Position numbers and translations under genes: made by a program. Shown piece after piece: positions 18,449 to 26,003 of a stretch of 50,967 nucleotides of DNA; position 1 is the stretch's first letter, and each line of letters opens with the position of its first letter. Below the pieces are notes generated by a model. That model ran no database searches, was not told the DNA's origin, and saw only the letters and a program-made list of their open reading frames with translations. This DNA is from an uncultured bacterium (GTDB lineage Bacteria > Chloroflexota > Anaerolineae > J036 > Brachytrichaceae): NCBI GenBank assembly GCA_903921365.1, contig CAIXPS010000186.1, positions 1 to 50,967 on the forward strand, written 5' to 3'.

Positions 18449-19537
18449 ATGCCAGAACATATTAAGCTATTCATCCCCGGCCCTATCGAAGTCCGGGAAA
18501 GCATTCTCCAGGCGCAGGTCAAGCCGATGATCGGCCATCGCGGCAAACCCTTCGAGCAGCTTTTCGCAAGCACCCAGTCAAAACTACGCGCGGTGTTTTA
18601 CACGAGCAAGCGCGTCCTGGTCAGCACCTCCTCCGGCACAGGCATGTGGGAGGGCGCGGCGCGCAATTGCGTGACTGACAACCCCGCAACCGGCGTGCTG
18701 GCTACGGTCTGTGGCGCATTCAGTGAGCGTTGGGCGGATGTCTTTGAACGCAACGGTAAAACGACGACGGTGATCAGTGTGGCTGAAGGCAAAGCCATCA
18801 AACCCGAGCAGGTGGCCGATGCAATCAAGGCGCATCCCGCGCCCTTCGACGCCATCGCGATTGTTCACAACGAAACCAGCACGGGTGTGATGAACTCGCT
18901 GGCCGATATCGTCAAGGTTGTCAAGGAACTGTCACCTGAGACGCTCATTCTCGTGGACGCGGTGAGCTCACTTGCCGGTGTGAAGATCGACTTTGAGGGT
19001 CTTGGGCTCGATGTGCTGCTGACTTCTTCTCAGAAGTGTTTCGGTCTCCCGCCGGGGCTTGCCTTTGCAGCGGTCAGCGATCGCGCCATGAACCGCGCCA
19101 AAGGCATTAAGAACCGGGGGTATTACTTCGACTTCGTCGAACTTGAGAGCTTCCTGGTCAAGAACAACACCCCTGCAACTCCCGCAATCTCGCTGCTCTA
19201 CGCGCTGGATCAGCAGTTAACGGACATGCTCACGGAAGGACTGGACGCGCGTTTTGCGCGGCATGCACACCTGGCCGACCTCACGCGTTCATGGGCGCTA
19301 TCACGCGGGTATGCCCTGTTTGCTGAGCCGGGATATGAATCACAAACCGTGACCTGCGTGTCCAACACCCGAGGCACTGACATTGGGGCATTGAACAAGT
19401 ACCTGGCCACGCGACATATGAACTTGTCAGATGGTTATGGCAGTTTGAAAGGCAAGACCTTCCGCATCGCCCACATGGCCGACCTGCAGGAAGCCGATAT
19501 GCAGGAACTGTTCAGCGCCATCGACGACTGGGGATAG
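18449..19537 (+). CDS. class V PLP aminotransferase (alanine-glyoxylate / serine-pyruvate type)
   Basis: A 362-residue fold-type I enzyme of the small-subunit aminotransferase class. The N-terminus LFIPGP is the family's substrate-loop signature. Asp170 in LVDAVSS contacts the pyridine nitrogen and Lys196 in SSQKCFG is the Schiff-base lysine. Relatives transaminate glyoxylate or hydroxypyruvate with alanine or serine. ATG at 18449 is chosen over GTG at 18407 because GGAG lies about nine bases before it and the conserved fold starts immediately. It is monocistronic between divergent and convergent neighbours, with a hairpin after the stop. The exact amino donor is unknown. Confidence 0.87.
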   Translation: MPEHIKLFIPGPIEVRESILQAQVKPMIGHRGKPFEQLFASTQSKLRAVFYTSKRVLVSTSSGTGMWEGAARNCVTDNPATGVLATVCGAFSERWADVFERNGKTTTVISVAEGKAIKPEQVADAIKAHPAPFDAIAIVHNETSTGVMNSLADIVKVVKELSPETLILVDAVSSLAGVKIDFEGLGLDVLLTSSQKCFGLPPGLAFAAVSDRAMNRAKGIKNRGYYFDFVELESFLVKNNTPATPAISLLYALDQQLTDMLTEGLDARFARHAHLADLTRSWALSRGYALFAEPGYESQTVTCVSNTRGTDIGALNKYLATRHMNLSDGYGSLKGKTFRIAHMADLQEADMQELFSAIDDWG

Positions 19538-19544
19538 GGGGCAC

Positions 19545-19576
19545 GGGTCAGGGGCCAGTTTAATGTCCCCTGACCC
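19545..19576. terminator. bidirectional hairpin between convergent genes
   Basis: A perfect 10-bp inverted repeat, GGGTCAGGGG (19545-19554) with CCCCTGACCC (19567-19576) and a 12-base loop, lies between the stops of the aminotransferase and the TPR gene. No T-run follows on either side, so it may act as an RNA end stabiliser rather than a true intrinsic terminator. Confidence 0.6.
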
Positions 19577-19580
19577 CTTC

Positions 19581-20504
19581 CTACTGTCCCGCCTGCATCA
19601 TAGTGCCCAGGCGCACACGGGACTGCGCAAACAGGGCGTCGTTGCCGGCTGCCTGCGCCAGATCAGCGCTTTTCTGGAGATCGGCCATGGCTTCGACGCG
19701 TTTGCCCATCCCCTCATAGCCAGTGGCGCGAATATAGTAGGCTTCAGCGTTATCAGGATACTTCGCCAGCACCGTGTTCGTGTCCGTGATGACATGGGCT
19801 GACTCGCCAACCCGGACAAACGTGATCGCTCGCTCCAGGTAAAAATCCTTGTCTGAAGTTGCGTTTGCCAGCCCAAGCGCGTAACTCTTCGCGCTGCCGG
19901 TAAGATCGCCTGTCTTTTCGAGCAGTATGCCCTTCCAGATCAATAGATCGGTGTTGGTTGGCATCTTGAGCAGCGTGCTGTCGATAGCCGCCACGGCGCC
20001 AGGGACATCGTTGACTTGCAGCGACCGTGTGGCCAGAGCGACCGCATCGCCAACTGGATCCGGTGGGAACAACACGGGGCGCGCAATATACCCCGCAATG
20101 AGGATGACGATAAAGATGCCGATGGTAACACCGATGCGTTTGAGCAACCGGCTGCGCATCGCGTCAAGCACCTGATCCAGCTGCCATATGGGCAACGCAA
20201 AATCCTGTGCGGCAGTCTTGCGAAAGTCGCTATAGCTCTGCCGTCCGCCTAGTGAATTGACAACATCACGGGCGTATCGAACGATGCGGTCATCAATCGT
20301 CACCAGACGCCCCATCTCTCCACGCACATCGGCGCTCTCTGCAGTCAATTGACTTGCCAGGTGATGTGCGGCGTCCGCGTCAAGCATGAGCTGACGAGCA
20401 TTGTGTGTATTCAAGGAGGCGAGCGATTCCTCGCAGCCGTCAATCAATAAGCGCAGCCTGTCGGCATCGTTAATCGGTCCAATCGCCTGTGATAGTTTTC
20501 CCAT
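19581..20504 (-). CDS. TPR-repeat membrane protein
   Basis: A 307-residue protein with an alpha-helical N-terminal cytoplasmic part (1-120), one transmembrane helix (about 123-141) and a C-terminal tetratricopeptide domain (about 150-307; YYIRATGYEGMGK is one recognisable repeat). TPR domains mediate protein contacts; no enzymatic motif is seen. The ATG has GAAGG just upstream. It begins 8 bp after the YchF stop and is probably co-transcribed with it. I recognise no named family; the topology suggests a scaffold outside the membrane with a cytoplasmic helical sensor or adaptor. Confidence 0.7.
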   Translation of the reverse strand: MGKLSQAIGPINDADRLRLLIDGCEESLASLNTHNARQLMLDADAAHHLASQLTAESADVRGEMGRLVTIDDRIVRYARDVVNSLGGRQSYSDFRKTAAQDFALPIWQLDQVLDAMRSRLLKRIGVTIGIFIVILIAGYIARPVLFPPDPVGDAVALATRSLQVNDVPGAVAAIDSTLLKMPTNTDLLIWKGILLEKTGDLTGSAKSYALGLANATSDKDFYLERAITFVRVGESAHVITDTNTVLAKYPDNAEAYYIRATGYEGMGKRVEAMADLQKSADLAQAAGNDALFAQSRVRLGTMMQAGQ

Positions 20505-20512
20505 GGCCCTTC

Positions 20513-21586
20513 TTAACTACTATGCCGGAAGTGCATAATGTCGCCGTCCTGGGCGATGTATTCTTTGCCCTCAAGACGGAATCTTCCCTTGTCGCGCGCA
20601 GCGGCCATGCTGCCGAGTGTGACAAAATCGTTATAGCCAACGGTTTCAGCGCGAATGAACCCCTTCATAATGTCAGTATGAATTGCGCCGGCACATTCCA
20701 ACGCCGTTGAACCCCGGTGAACTGTCCAGGCGCGCACCTCGTCTTCACCGACGGTAAAGAACGATTGCAGCCCAAGGATGTCGTATGATTTCCGCAAAGT
20801 CTTGCTGAATCCCGGCTCGTCGATGCCAAAATCCGCGAGGAAAGCCTGCGCCTCCTCGTTTGAAAGCTCCGCCAGCTCCGCTTCAATCTTACCTTTCATC
20901 GTAAGCACGGCAGAGGTCGGATAGGAGGATTTAATCGGCGACGGCCAGTTGTCCTCGCCTTCGTTGACGATCACCAGCATCGGTTTGATCGTCATCAACC
21001 CGTATCCACGTAAGTCACGAATTTGCTCTTCGTCGTACCCCAGCGTGGATAACGGCTGCTCTGCCTCCAGCGTTTCGCGCATCTGCTGGAAAACCGGCAA
21101 TTCGCGCGTCAGCAAATCCTTATCTTTCCCACCCTTTTTTAAGCCCTCGTCAATGCGTTGGAGCCGCTTCTCAACCGCCACCATATCGAGCAACAGGAAC
21201 TCGGACTCCAACTGGCTCAAATCGCGGACTGGATCCACCGTATTATTCGGATGGGGCACACCCTCGTCCTTGAAAGCGCGCACTACTATCGCCAGTGCGT
21301 CCATTGTCGCAAGTGAATTCATCAGCGGCCCACTGATGCCCTGCGACTGGCTCATCTCGCGTTCGCTGCCGCTGATGTCCGAATACCGCACTTGCGCATA
21401 AATCGTCTTGCGCGGCTTAAACATCCTGCTGAGCGTATCGACGCGCGCATCTGGCACGTTGACTGCCGCCGTGAAGACTTCGAGTTTCGCCGACCCGGCG
21501 ACTCCTGTAGGGCGTTTTGCCTTTGTGAGGGCGTTAAATAGGGTGGTCTTGCCACTCAATGGGAGACCGATGATGCCAATTTGCAT
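20513..21586 (-). CDS. ychF: YchF/OLA1 translation-associated ATPase
   Basis: A 357-residue Obg-superfamily protein. Its P-loop is GLPLSGKTT (7-15), and the specificity motif is VNEGED rather than NKxD, the feature that lets YchF prefer ATP. The C-terminal TGS domain includes FFTVGEDEVRAWTV and ends in the AQDGDIMHFR segment conserved in the family. YchF binds ribosomes and affects the stress and oxidative response. Length is typical. The ATG at 21586 has no strong Shine-Dalgarno sequence, and the gene lies immediately upstream of the TPR gene. Confidence 0.93.
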   Translation of the reverse strand: MQIGIIGLPLSGKTTLFNALTKAKRPTGVAGSAKLEVFTAAVNVPDARVDTLSRMFKPRKTIYAQVRYSDISGSEREMSQSQGISGPLMNSLATMDALAIVVRAFKDEGVPHPNNTVDPVRDLSQLESEFLLLDMVAVEKRLQRIDEGLKKGGKDKDLLTRELPVFQQMRETLEAEQPLSTLGYDEEQIRDLRGYGLMTIKPMLVIVNEGEDNWPSPIKSSYPTSAVLTMKGKIEAELAELSNEEAQAFLADFGIDEPGFSKTLRKSYDILGLQSFFTVGEDEVRAWTVHRGSTALECAGAIHTDIMKGFIRAETVGYNDFVTLGSMAAARDKGRFRLEGKEYIAQDGDIMHFRHSS

Positions 21587-21656
21587 GGTGTGTCTTTACC
21601 CAGGCTGACTGCGCGTCAGATGCAACGACAGCCTGGATATTCCTTTTCTATTGCTT

Positions 21657-21690
21657 TCCTAAAGGATTCAAAGCAATGAATCCGTTAGGA
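21657..21690. repeat. dispersed 21-nt repeat, copy 3, extended into a hairpin
   Basis: Bases 21657-21677 are identical to copies 1 and 2. Here the right flank completes an inverted repeat: the arm TCCTAAAGGATTC (21657-21669) pairs with GAATCCGTTAGGA (21678-21690) with one mismatch and an 8-base loop. A second, mutually exclusive stem pairs ATTGCTTT (21650-21657) with AAAGCAAT (21670-21677). It covers the stop codon of the helical acidic protein gene. No T-run follows. Confidence 0.7.
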
Positions 21691-22134
21691 TGGTTTTACT
21701 TCTTCAGCGGGTGCGGCCTCGCCAGCTTCAGGCGCAGGCTCGGCAGTCTCATCCGCTTTCACTTCGTGTGCCGGCTTGGGCTCAGCGCGTCTCGCTACTT
21801 CGTCGTTCAGCTTCTTTAAGCTATCAACCAGCCCCATGTGCATCTCCGTGAGCACCTGCGGCCCGTGCGCGGTCTGCCAGGCGTCCTTCAACGTCTCTCT
21901 GGCTTTCTTCACGTGATGGTCGGCCTGCGTCTGTTCTACAGCAGTGCTGATCTGCTTGCTGAGTTGTTCAAGCCCGGACTTCAGCTCACGCTCGACAGTC
22001 TTGCGTTCGTCGGATTCCCAGGTCGCCTTTAATAGCTTACCGAGGTTTTCACCCAACCGGTTCAGTTCTGTCGCTAGATCAGACTGCCCGCTCGCATTCT
22101 GCGCTGGTTTTTCCTGTTGATTTGATTCAGTCAT
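21685..22134 (-). CDS. helical acidic/charged protein of unknown function
   Basis: About 149 residues, strongly charged, with a predicted amphipathic helical core (about 25-110, LNRLGENLGKLLKATWES onward) and an Ala/Glu/Pro-rich disordered tail. No signal peptide, membrane helix or catalytic motif is present. The start at 22134 follows GGAGG with a 5-base gap; an upstream ATG at 22146 has no such site. The helix pattern resembles small coiled-coil or apolipophorin-like stress proteins, but I do not recognise a family. A perfect inverted repeat upstream (22151-22166) may be a control site. Confidence 0.6.
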   Translation of the reverse strand: MTESNQQEKPAQNASGQSDLATELNRLGENLGKLLKATWESDERKTVERELKSGLEQLSKQISTAVEQTQADHHVKKARETLKDAWQTAHGPQVLTEMHMGLVDSLKKLNDEVARRAEPKPAHEVKADETAEPAPEAGEAAPAEEVKPS

Positions 22135-22150
22135 GTTGTCCTCCATTCTG

Positions 22151-22166
22151 GACAGTGAATACTGTC
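22151..22166. promoter_or_regulatory. inverted repeat upstream of the helical protein gene
   Basis: GACAGT-gaat-ACTGTC is a perfect 6-bp dyad 16 bp before the ATG, overlapping or adjacent to a TATAGT -10-like hexamer on the minus strand. Its position suits a repressor operator, but no regulator is encoded nearby and the assignment is speculative. Confidence 0.35.
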
Positions 22167-22225
22167 ACTATACAGAACAAATCATAGAGGAATAATGGCG
22201 TCTTTCCTGACGCTGATATGACGTT

Positions 22226-22627
22226 TCACTCTTCAGTGTGATCCATCCATTTCGGTTTTTCGATTTTGATGAGCACCGTATTGCCTTCGATCGTAACCGG
22301 GTACGTTCGCAGCTTTGGGCCGCCCTTAGGGTAAGCGCATTCACCGGATCGGATATTAAACCGATAATAATGCACAGGACAATCCACTTCTTCCTTGGTC
22401 AACCAGCCTTGCGCGAGGTCGCCAAGCGCATGTGGGCAGATTGCTGAAAAAGCGACGACATTGTATTGGCCTTGTTCGGTCTGTCCTTCTAACAATGTCA
22501 GAACGACCGGTTGACCTTTCACCAATACTCGTTTCAGCTTGCCATATCCCAATTCTGACACCTTGGCAACCGGCGCCAAACCGTCGTCACGCTCGTGGGA
22601 ATCCTTGTTAAACAGCCTGTTGAGCAT
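22226..22627 (-). CDS. Rieske [2Fe-2S] ferredoxin-like protein
   Basis: A 133-residue soluble Rieske domain. Cys64-Pro-His66 and Cys83-x-x-His86 are the two cluster-binding pairs, spaced as in dioxygenase-type Rieske ferredoxins, and GECAYP (96-101) and the C-terminal beta strands are present. It would pass electrons to or regulate an oxidoreductase not encoded here. I choose ATG at 22627, since the longer frame upstream lies within the hydrolase gene and gives Arg-rich, non-conserved sequence. The 20-bp overlap with the hydrolase suggests coupled translation. The partner enzyme is unknown. Confidence 0.82.
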   Translation of the reverse strand: MLNRLFNKDSHERDDGLAPVAKVSELGYGKLKRVLVKGQPVVLTLLEGQTEQGQYNVVAFSAICPHALGDLAQGWLTKEEVDCPVHYYRFNIRSGECAYPKGGPKLRTYPVTIEGNTVLIKIEKPKWMDHTEE

Positions 22628-23801
22628 CTTTTGAATTATAGCCCAGCCACCGCGCCATCCAATCCGCCAACTGCGCCATTTCCTGTGGGAATAGCAGTGG
22701 CGAAACATGCGTCGCCTGTGGGACCAGCAAAAGAGTGCGTTCCGGCAATGCAACCTCGAATAACCGTTGTGCATTCGCCACAGAAACCGCCGCATCGCTG
22801 GTTCCGTGAACGATCATTGTGGGACGGCTACCGATAGCGCGCATCGCTGTCAGGATATCGAGTCTCTTAACCATCCCGGCTAGATCCTCGCCAAACCAGG
22901 CGCCTTTTAGCCTTTTATACTCGCGCAGCAGGGTATACAACGAACCCTCGCGCAATAATCCGATGTTGCGCGGTAGGTAAAGCAGGCGAGTGAACTCCTT
23001 AACAAAGACGCGTCGAGTGACCGGTTCCAGTTCAACGGGCGTCGAGATCGTCGCCAGGCATTTGATGCGCGGGTCAGCCGCGGTCAGGTCTGCAAGCAAG
23101 TCACCCCCGAAACTAATTCCGCAGGCGCCAACAGCGCTCACGCCGAGTTGGCTGACCAGCCAGTCCAGGGCGCTACGACATGCTGCCCGTCCGTTCGCAA
23201 CCGTGATGGGAACGCTTTGAAAGTCGCCATGGCCTGGCGGATCGATTGTAAGTATTGCGATTCGCCGGCGCAGCAATTCGTCAAACAGGCGCCACTTGAA
23301 TGTCATCCGGGTATCCCCTGCCCCACAGACCACCAACACAGCCAGTCCATCGCCGCTCTGTTTCCCTGTCCCCCAATCCGTGGGCATGAAGAAGGTTGCG
23401 GGCATCAGTGTGTCGGCAGTCGTTGCATTCTGGGCGATGTGCGTCATGCGCACTGGAATCGTCACTTCAGCGACAGAGGCGCCTTCACTTTTCAACGCAG
23501 CCACGAAGTGTTTGCTTGGATCCCAGCCCGGATTTGTGACTACGCCAAATACAAGCAGCACCATCCATGCAAGCGGTAAACACACAATGAGGCTGATCAC
23601 CAGATCCACAATGGGCGCATCGACGACAAAATACACACCCACAGTAAACATCAGGATGCCAAAAATGATGCCCGGGCCACTCAGGCGACCAGTCAGCGAC
23701 GCACCCCGCAGGTGGAAATACACGCTGACTAATTGGAGCAAACCCAGGACAAGGAGGAATGTTGCAATAGTTACCACGATGATTTTCAAGTGCTGCGCCA
23801 T
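22608..23801 (-). CDS. alpha/beta hydrolase with N-terminal membrane helices
   Basis: A 397-residue protein. Three hydrophobic segments occupy about residues 5-88. A soluble alpha/beta hydrolase domain follows, with nucleophile Ser230 in GISFGG, an acid in HGTSDAA and the catalytic His in QATHVSP. The oxyanion segment reads VVCGAGDTR and GHGDFQS follows strand 4, as in acyl-esterase/FrsA-like hydrolases. It is probably membrane-anchored. Substrate cannot be predicted. It overlaps the Rieske gene and lies downstream of the tRNA on the same strand. Confidence 0.75.
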   Translation of the reverse strand: MAQHLKIIVVTIATFLLVLGLLQLVSVYFHLRGASLTGRLSGPGIIFGILMFTVGVYFVVDAPIVDLVISLIVCLPLAWMVLLVFGVVTNPGWDPSKHFVAALKSEGASVAEVTIPVRMTHIAQNATTADTLMPATFFMPTDWGTGKQSGDGLAVLVVCGAGDTRMTFKWRLFDELLRRRIAILTIDPPGHGDFQSVPITVANGRAACRSALDWLVSQLGVSAVGACGISFGGDLLADLTAADPRIKCLATISTPVELEPVTRRVFVKEFTRLLYLPRNIGLLREGSLYTLLREYKRLKGAWFGEDLAGMVKRLDILTAMRAIGSRPTMIVHGTSDAAVSVANAQRLFEVALPERTLLLVPQATHVSPLLFPQEMAQLADWMARWLGYNSKDAQQAV

Positions 23802-23839
23802 ATTTCATTGCGCGAGCGCTACATGCCACTAAGTGTAAA

Positions 23840-23911
23840 TGGGCCCGGCTGGATTCGAACCAGCAACCCACGCCTTATGAGGGCGCTGCTCTGCCGTTGA
23901 GCTACGGGCCC
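23840..23911 (-). tRNA. tRNA with CAU anticodon (Ile2-like or elongator Met)
   Basis: On the minus strand a 72-nt cloverleaf folds cleanly: acceptor GGGCCCG/CGGGCCC, D-arm GCTC/GAGC, anticodon stem GCGCC/GGCGT with loop CTCATAA, T-arm GCTGG-TTCGAAT-CCAGC, discriminator A. Anticodon CAU fits elongator Met or the lysidine-modified Ile2. The C4-G69 and C5-G68 pairs in the acceptor match determinants for the TilS lysidine synthetase in E. coli, so I lean to tRNA-Ile2. CCA is not encoded. It has a strong promoter at 23982-24010 and a repetitive leader. Confidence 0.92.
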
Positions 23912-23981
23912 AAGCGTACTTGGGTTGCCCAAGAGTACTTTGGGGCCCAAGCATACATGAGCGCCCAAGAATATATTACTG
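23908..23981 (-). repeat. four imperfect 18-19-nt repeats forming the tRNA leader
   Basis: Units beginning GCCCAAG start at 23908, 23927, 23945 and 23963 on the plus strand. In the transcript (minus strand) each reads as CTTGGGC with flanking GTAC/GTAT, so the tRNA's own 5' boundary GCTTGGGCCC is echoed upstream. Some units contain hairpins such as CCCAAG-cgta-CTTGGG. They lie between the promoter and the mature tRNA. Confidence 0.7.
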
Positions 23982-24010
23982 ATTCTAGATGCGCACAAAA
24001 ATAAAGTCAA
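23982..24010 (-). promoter_or_regulatory. sigma-70 promoter of the tRNA gene
   Basis: TTGACT (24005-24010) and TAGAAT (23982-23987) on the minus strand are 17 bases apart, close to the housekeeping consensus. It begins 8 bp after the M20 peptidase stop. Transcription would start near 23975 and run through the repeats into the tRNA. Confidence 0.75.
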
Positions 24011-24017
24011 TCCCACT

Positions 24018-25148
24018 TTAATAGTTTGACAGAATCGCTGCGCATAACGCGCTGCGTTCCACCAGGCTGGAAACGACAACATGCTCGTGCACAGCATGCG
24101 CCCCGTCGCCAACGGCGCCAAACCCATCCATGGTCGGCACACCAATCGCAGATGTAAATGATGCATCGCTTCCGCCGCCACTGGGGCCGTGATCAACCGT
24201 GATGCCAATCGCATTGCCAATGGCTTGTATTCGTTCGACGATTGCCAGTCTTTCAGCATTACATTCCATCGGCAAACGGTTAAACTCTCCTTGAATCTCA
24301 AGCGTGGCGCCAGGGAGCACCGGTTGCAATGAATAAATGGTTCGTGTGATCCACGCAGCATCCTCAATCGTCATTGCGCGTGTATCAACGATGAGCGCGG
24401 CAAAATCGGGCACCACATTGCTCACACCGCCGCCCTTGAAGTCGCCGACGCTGAACGTTATGCCTCTTGAATAATCTGTCAAAGCTTGCAAGCGGATGAC
24501 CTGACGCGCGAGTTCCTCGACAGCATTGATCCCTTTCTGATGTTCGGCGCCGGCATGGGACGCTCGCCCGCGCGCTGTTATTTGGAAATCCCCTACCCCT
24601 TTGCGGGATGATTTCAGGCGCCCATCGGGAAGCGCCGGTTCCATCACCATCGCCAGTGTCGATCCGCGCGCAGTTTCTTCAATGAGATGTCGCGATGACA
24701 AGCTCCCAACCTCTTCATCAGATGTAAACAGAACGCGAACCTCGCGCGAGTGACCAATGCCTGTTGCTTGCAACGCTCTGATCGCGAACAACGCGATGAC
24801 GTGGCTGGCCTTCATGTCGTAAACCCCAGGGCCGTACAGTTTTCCATCATCAAGCCGAGTGGGGCGGCGCGCGAGTGTTCCAGCAGGGTGGACTGTATCC
24901 ATGTGCAGGATCAGCGTGATCGGAGAACCGCCTCCTGCATTCAAGACACCCAGAATGTGATTACCGTAGGCGCCTTGCGGAAACTCGGTAACCGTCGCGC
25001 CAAGCCGGCGCAACTCAAGGCTCAACAATCTACCGACCCGGTCAACCCCTGCTTTATCCACAGTGTTGCTCTCTATGCCGACAATCTGCGCCAGCAGATC
25101 CGTCATCTCCTGAAGCTGATTGTTAAGATACTGTCGGATTTGTTCCAT
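24018..25148 (-). CDS. M20-family zinc metallopeptidase (glutamate carboxypeptidase/ArgE-like)
   Basis: A 376-residue M20 enzyme. Metal and catalytic residues are visible in HMDTVHP (His82, Asp84), YDMKA (Asp111) and TSDEEVG (Glu145, Glu146), with a C-terminal metal His expected in GDGAHAVHE. A dimerisation domain (about 185-295) starts near RKGVGDFQITARGRASHAG. Such enzymes remove amino acids from peptides or N-acyl amino acids; the carboxypeptidase G2-type spacing suits a C-terminal Glu or similar. It begins 9 bp after the NAD kinase stop, probably in one transcript with the chaperone genes. Substrate unknown. Confidence 0.85.
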   Translation of the reverse strand: MEQIRQYLNNQLQEMTDLLAQIVGIESNTVDKAGVDRVGRLLSLELRRLGATVTEFPQGAYGNHILGVLNAGGGSPITLILHMDTVHPAGTLARRPTRLDDGKLYGPGVYDMKASHVIALFAIRALQATGIGHSREVRVLFTSDEEVGSLSSRHLIEETARGSTLAMVMEPALPDGRLKSSRKGVGDFQITARGRASHAGAEHQKGINAVEELARQVIRLQALTDYSRGITFSVGDFKGGGVSNVVPDFAALIVDTRAMTIEDAAWITRTIYSLQPVLPGATLEIQGEFNRLPMECNAERLAIVERIQAIGNAIGITVDHGPSGGGSDASFTSAIGVPTMDGFGAVGDGAHAVHEHVVVSSLVERSALCAAILSNY

Positions 25149-25157
25149 AGGGTGACT

Positions 25158-26000
25158 TCAATCACAGGGCTCAGGTTTTAGCCGCGACATGAGCGTGTGA
25201 TAAAAATAGTCGGGGGACTGCGCGCGCAGAAATTTCGTGAAATATTTGCTTGCCTGCACTACCACTCGGTCGCCGTTTCGCAATGTCAGCTCATCCTGCC
25301 CATCATTCGTCAGAATTGCCTGATGATCCGTGCCGACAAACATCTCAACGATCGATCCCTGTGACAGCACAATTGGCTTGTCGAGGCTCAAATGCGGCGC
25401 AATGGGCACCAGCACCATATTCCGGAGCGTGGGCGGCAGAATCGGGCCTCCGGCAGCAAGGGCATACGCCGTGCTCCCCGTGGCCGTGGCAACGATCAGA
25501 CCATCGCACGCATAAGTCGTCAACAGACTGTGATCCACCACCGTTCGAACCCGCACGATCCGCGCAAGTGTTCCACGACTGATGACGACGTCATTGAGCG
25601 CATCACGGCTGCCCATCAGTTCGGTTTCACGGAACGCTTCAGTGTGCAACATCATGCGCTCCTCGATCCAGTGATCCCCATCGATCATGCGCCGCAGACT
25701 CGTTCTCCAGTCGCTGAGTTGCATCTCCGACAGAAACCCGAGTCGCCCCATGTTGATAGAGGTCACCATGACGCCGTGGCGTGTGGCGACGCGCGCGGCG
25801 CGCAACGTGCTCCCATCGCCGCCCAGGACGACGAGCAAGTCGAGGTTGCTGATGATTGTCTCGATTGAAGGGGTATCCCACGTGCTGGCGCGATACGCCG
25901 TTATCCCCCACTCACGCAACGCGGCGACCACCTGTTCAGCAACTTCCGTTGTCTCGGCTATCTTGGGATGACTCAGTACACCAACGCGATTAATTGACAT
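25158..26000 (-). CDS. nadK: NAD kinase
   Basis: A 280-residue NAD/NADH kinase that phosphorylates NAD to NADP. GGDGS (60-64) is the catalytic motif, NMGRLGFL follows, and the TGSTAYALAAGGPI segment is the NAD-binding signature of the family. Size matches bacterial NadK. Only 3 bp separate its start from the preceding lipoprotein stop, and 9 bp separate its stop from the M20 gene start. The arrangement behind dnaJ suggests co-transcription with the heat-shock operon, an inference from spacing alone. Confidence 0.95.
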   Translation of the reverse strand: MSINRVGVLSHPKIAETTEVAEQVVAALREWGITAYRASTWDTPSIETIISNLDLLVVLGGDGSTLRAARVATRHGVMVTSINMGRLGFLSEMQLSDWRTSLRRMIDGDHWIEERMMLHTEAFRETELMGSRDALNDVVISRGTLARIVRVRTVVDHSLLTTYACDGLIVATATGSTAYALAAGGPILPPTLRNMVLVPIAPHLSLDKPIVLSQGSIVEMFVGTDHQAILTNDGQDELTLRNGDRVVVQASKYFTKFLRAQSPDYFYHTLMSRLKPEPCD

Positions 26001-26003
26001 AGG

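Noticed and set aside
22628-22795. N-terminal extension of the Rieske protein
   Set aside because: The added 56 residues are Trp/Arg/His-rich and lie inside the alpha/beta hydrolase gene; the Rieske fold starts after 22627.
23908-23981. CRISPR-like array
   Set aside because: Units are adjacent without unique spacers, only four and degenerate; they form part of the tRNA leader.
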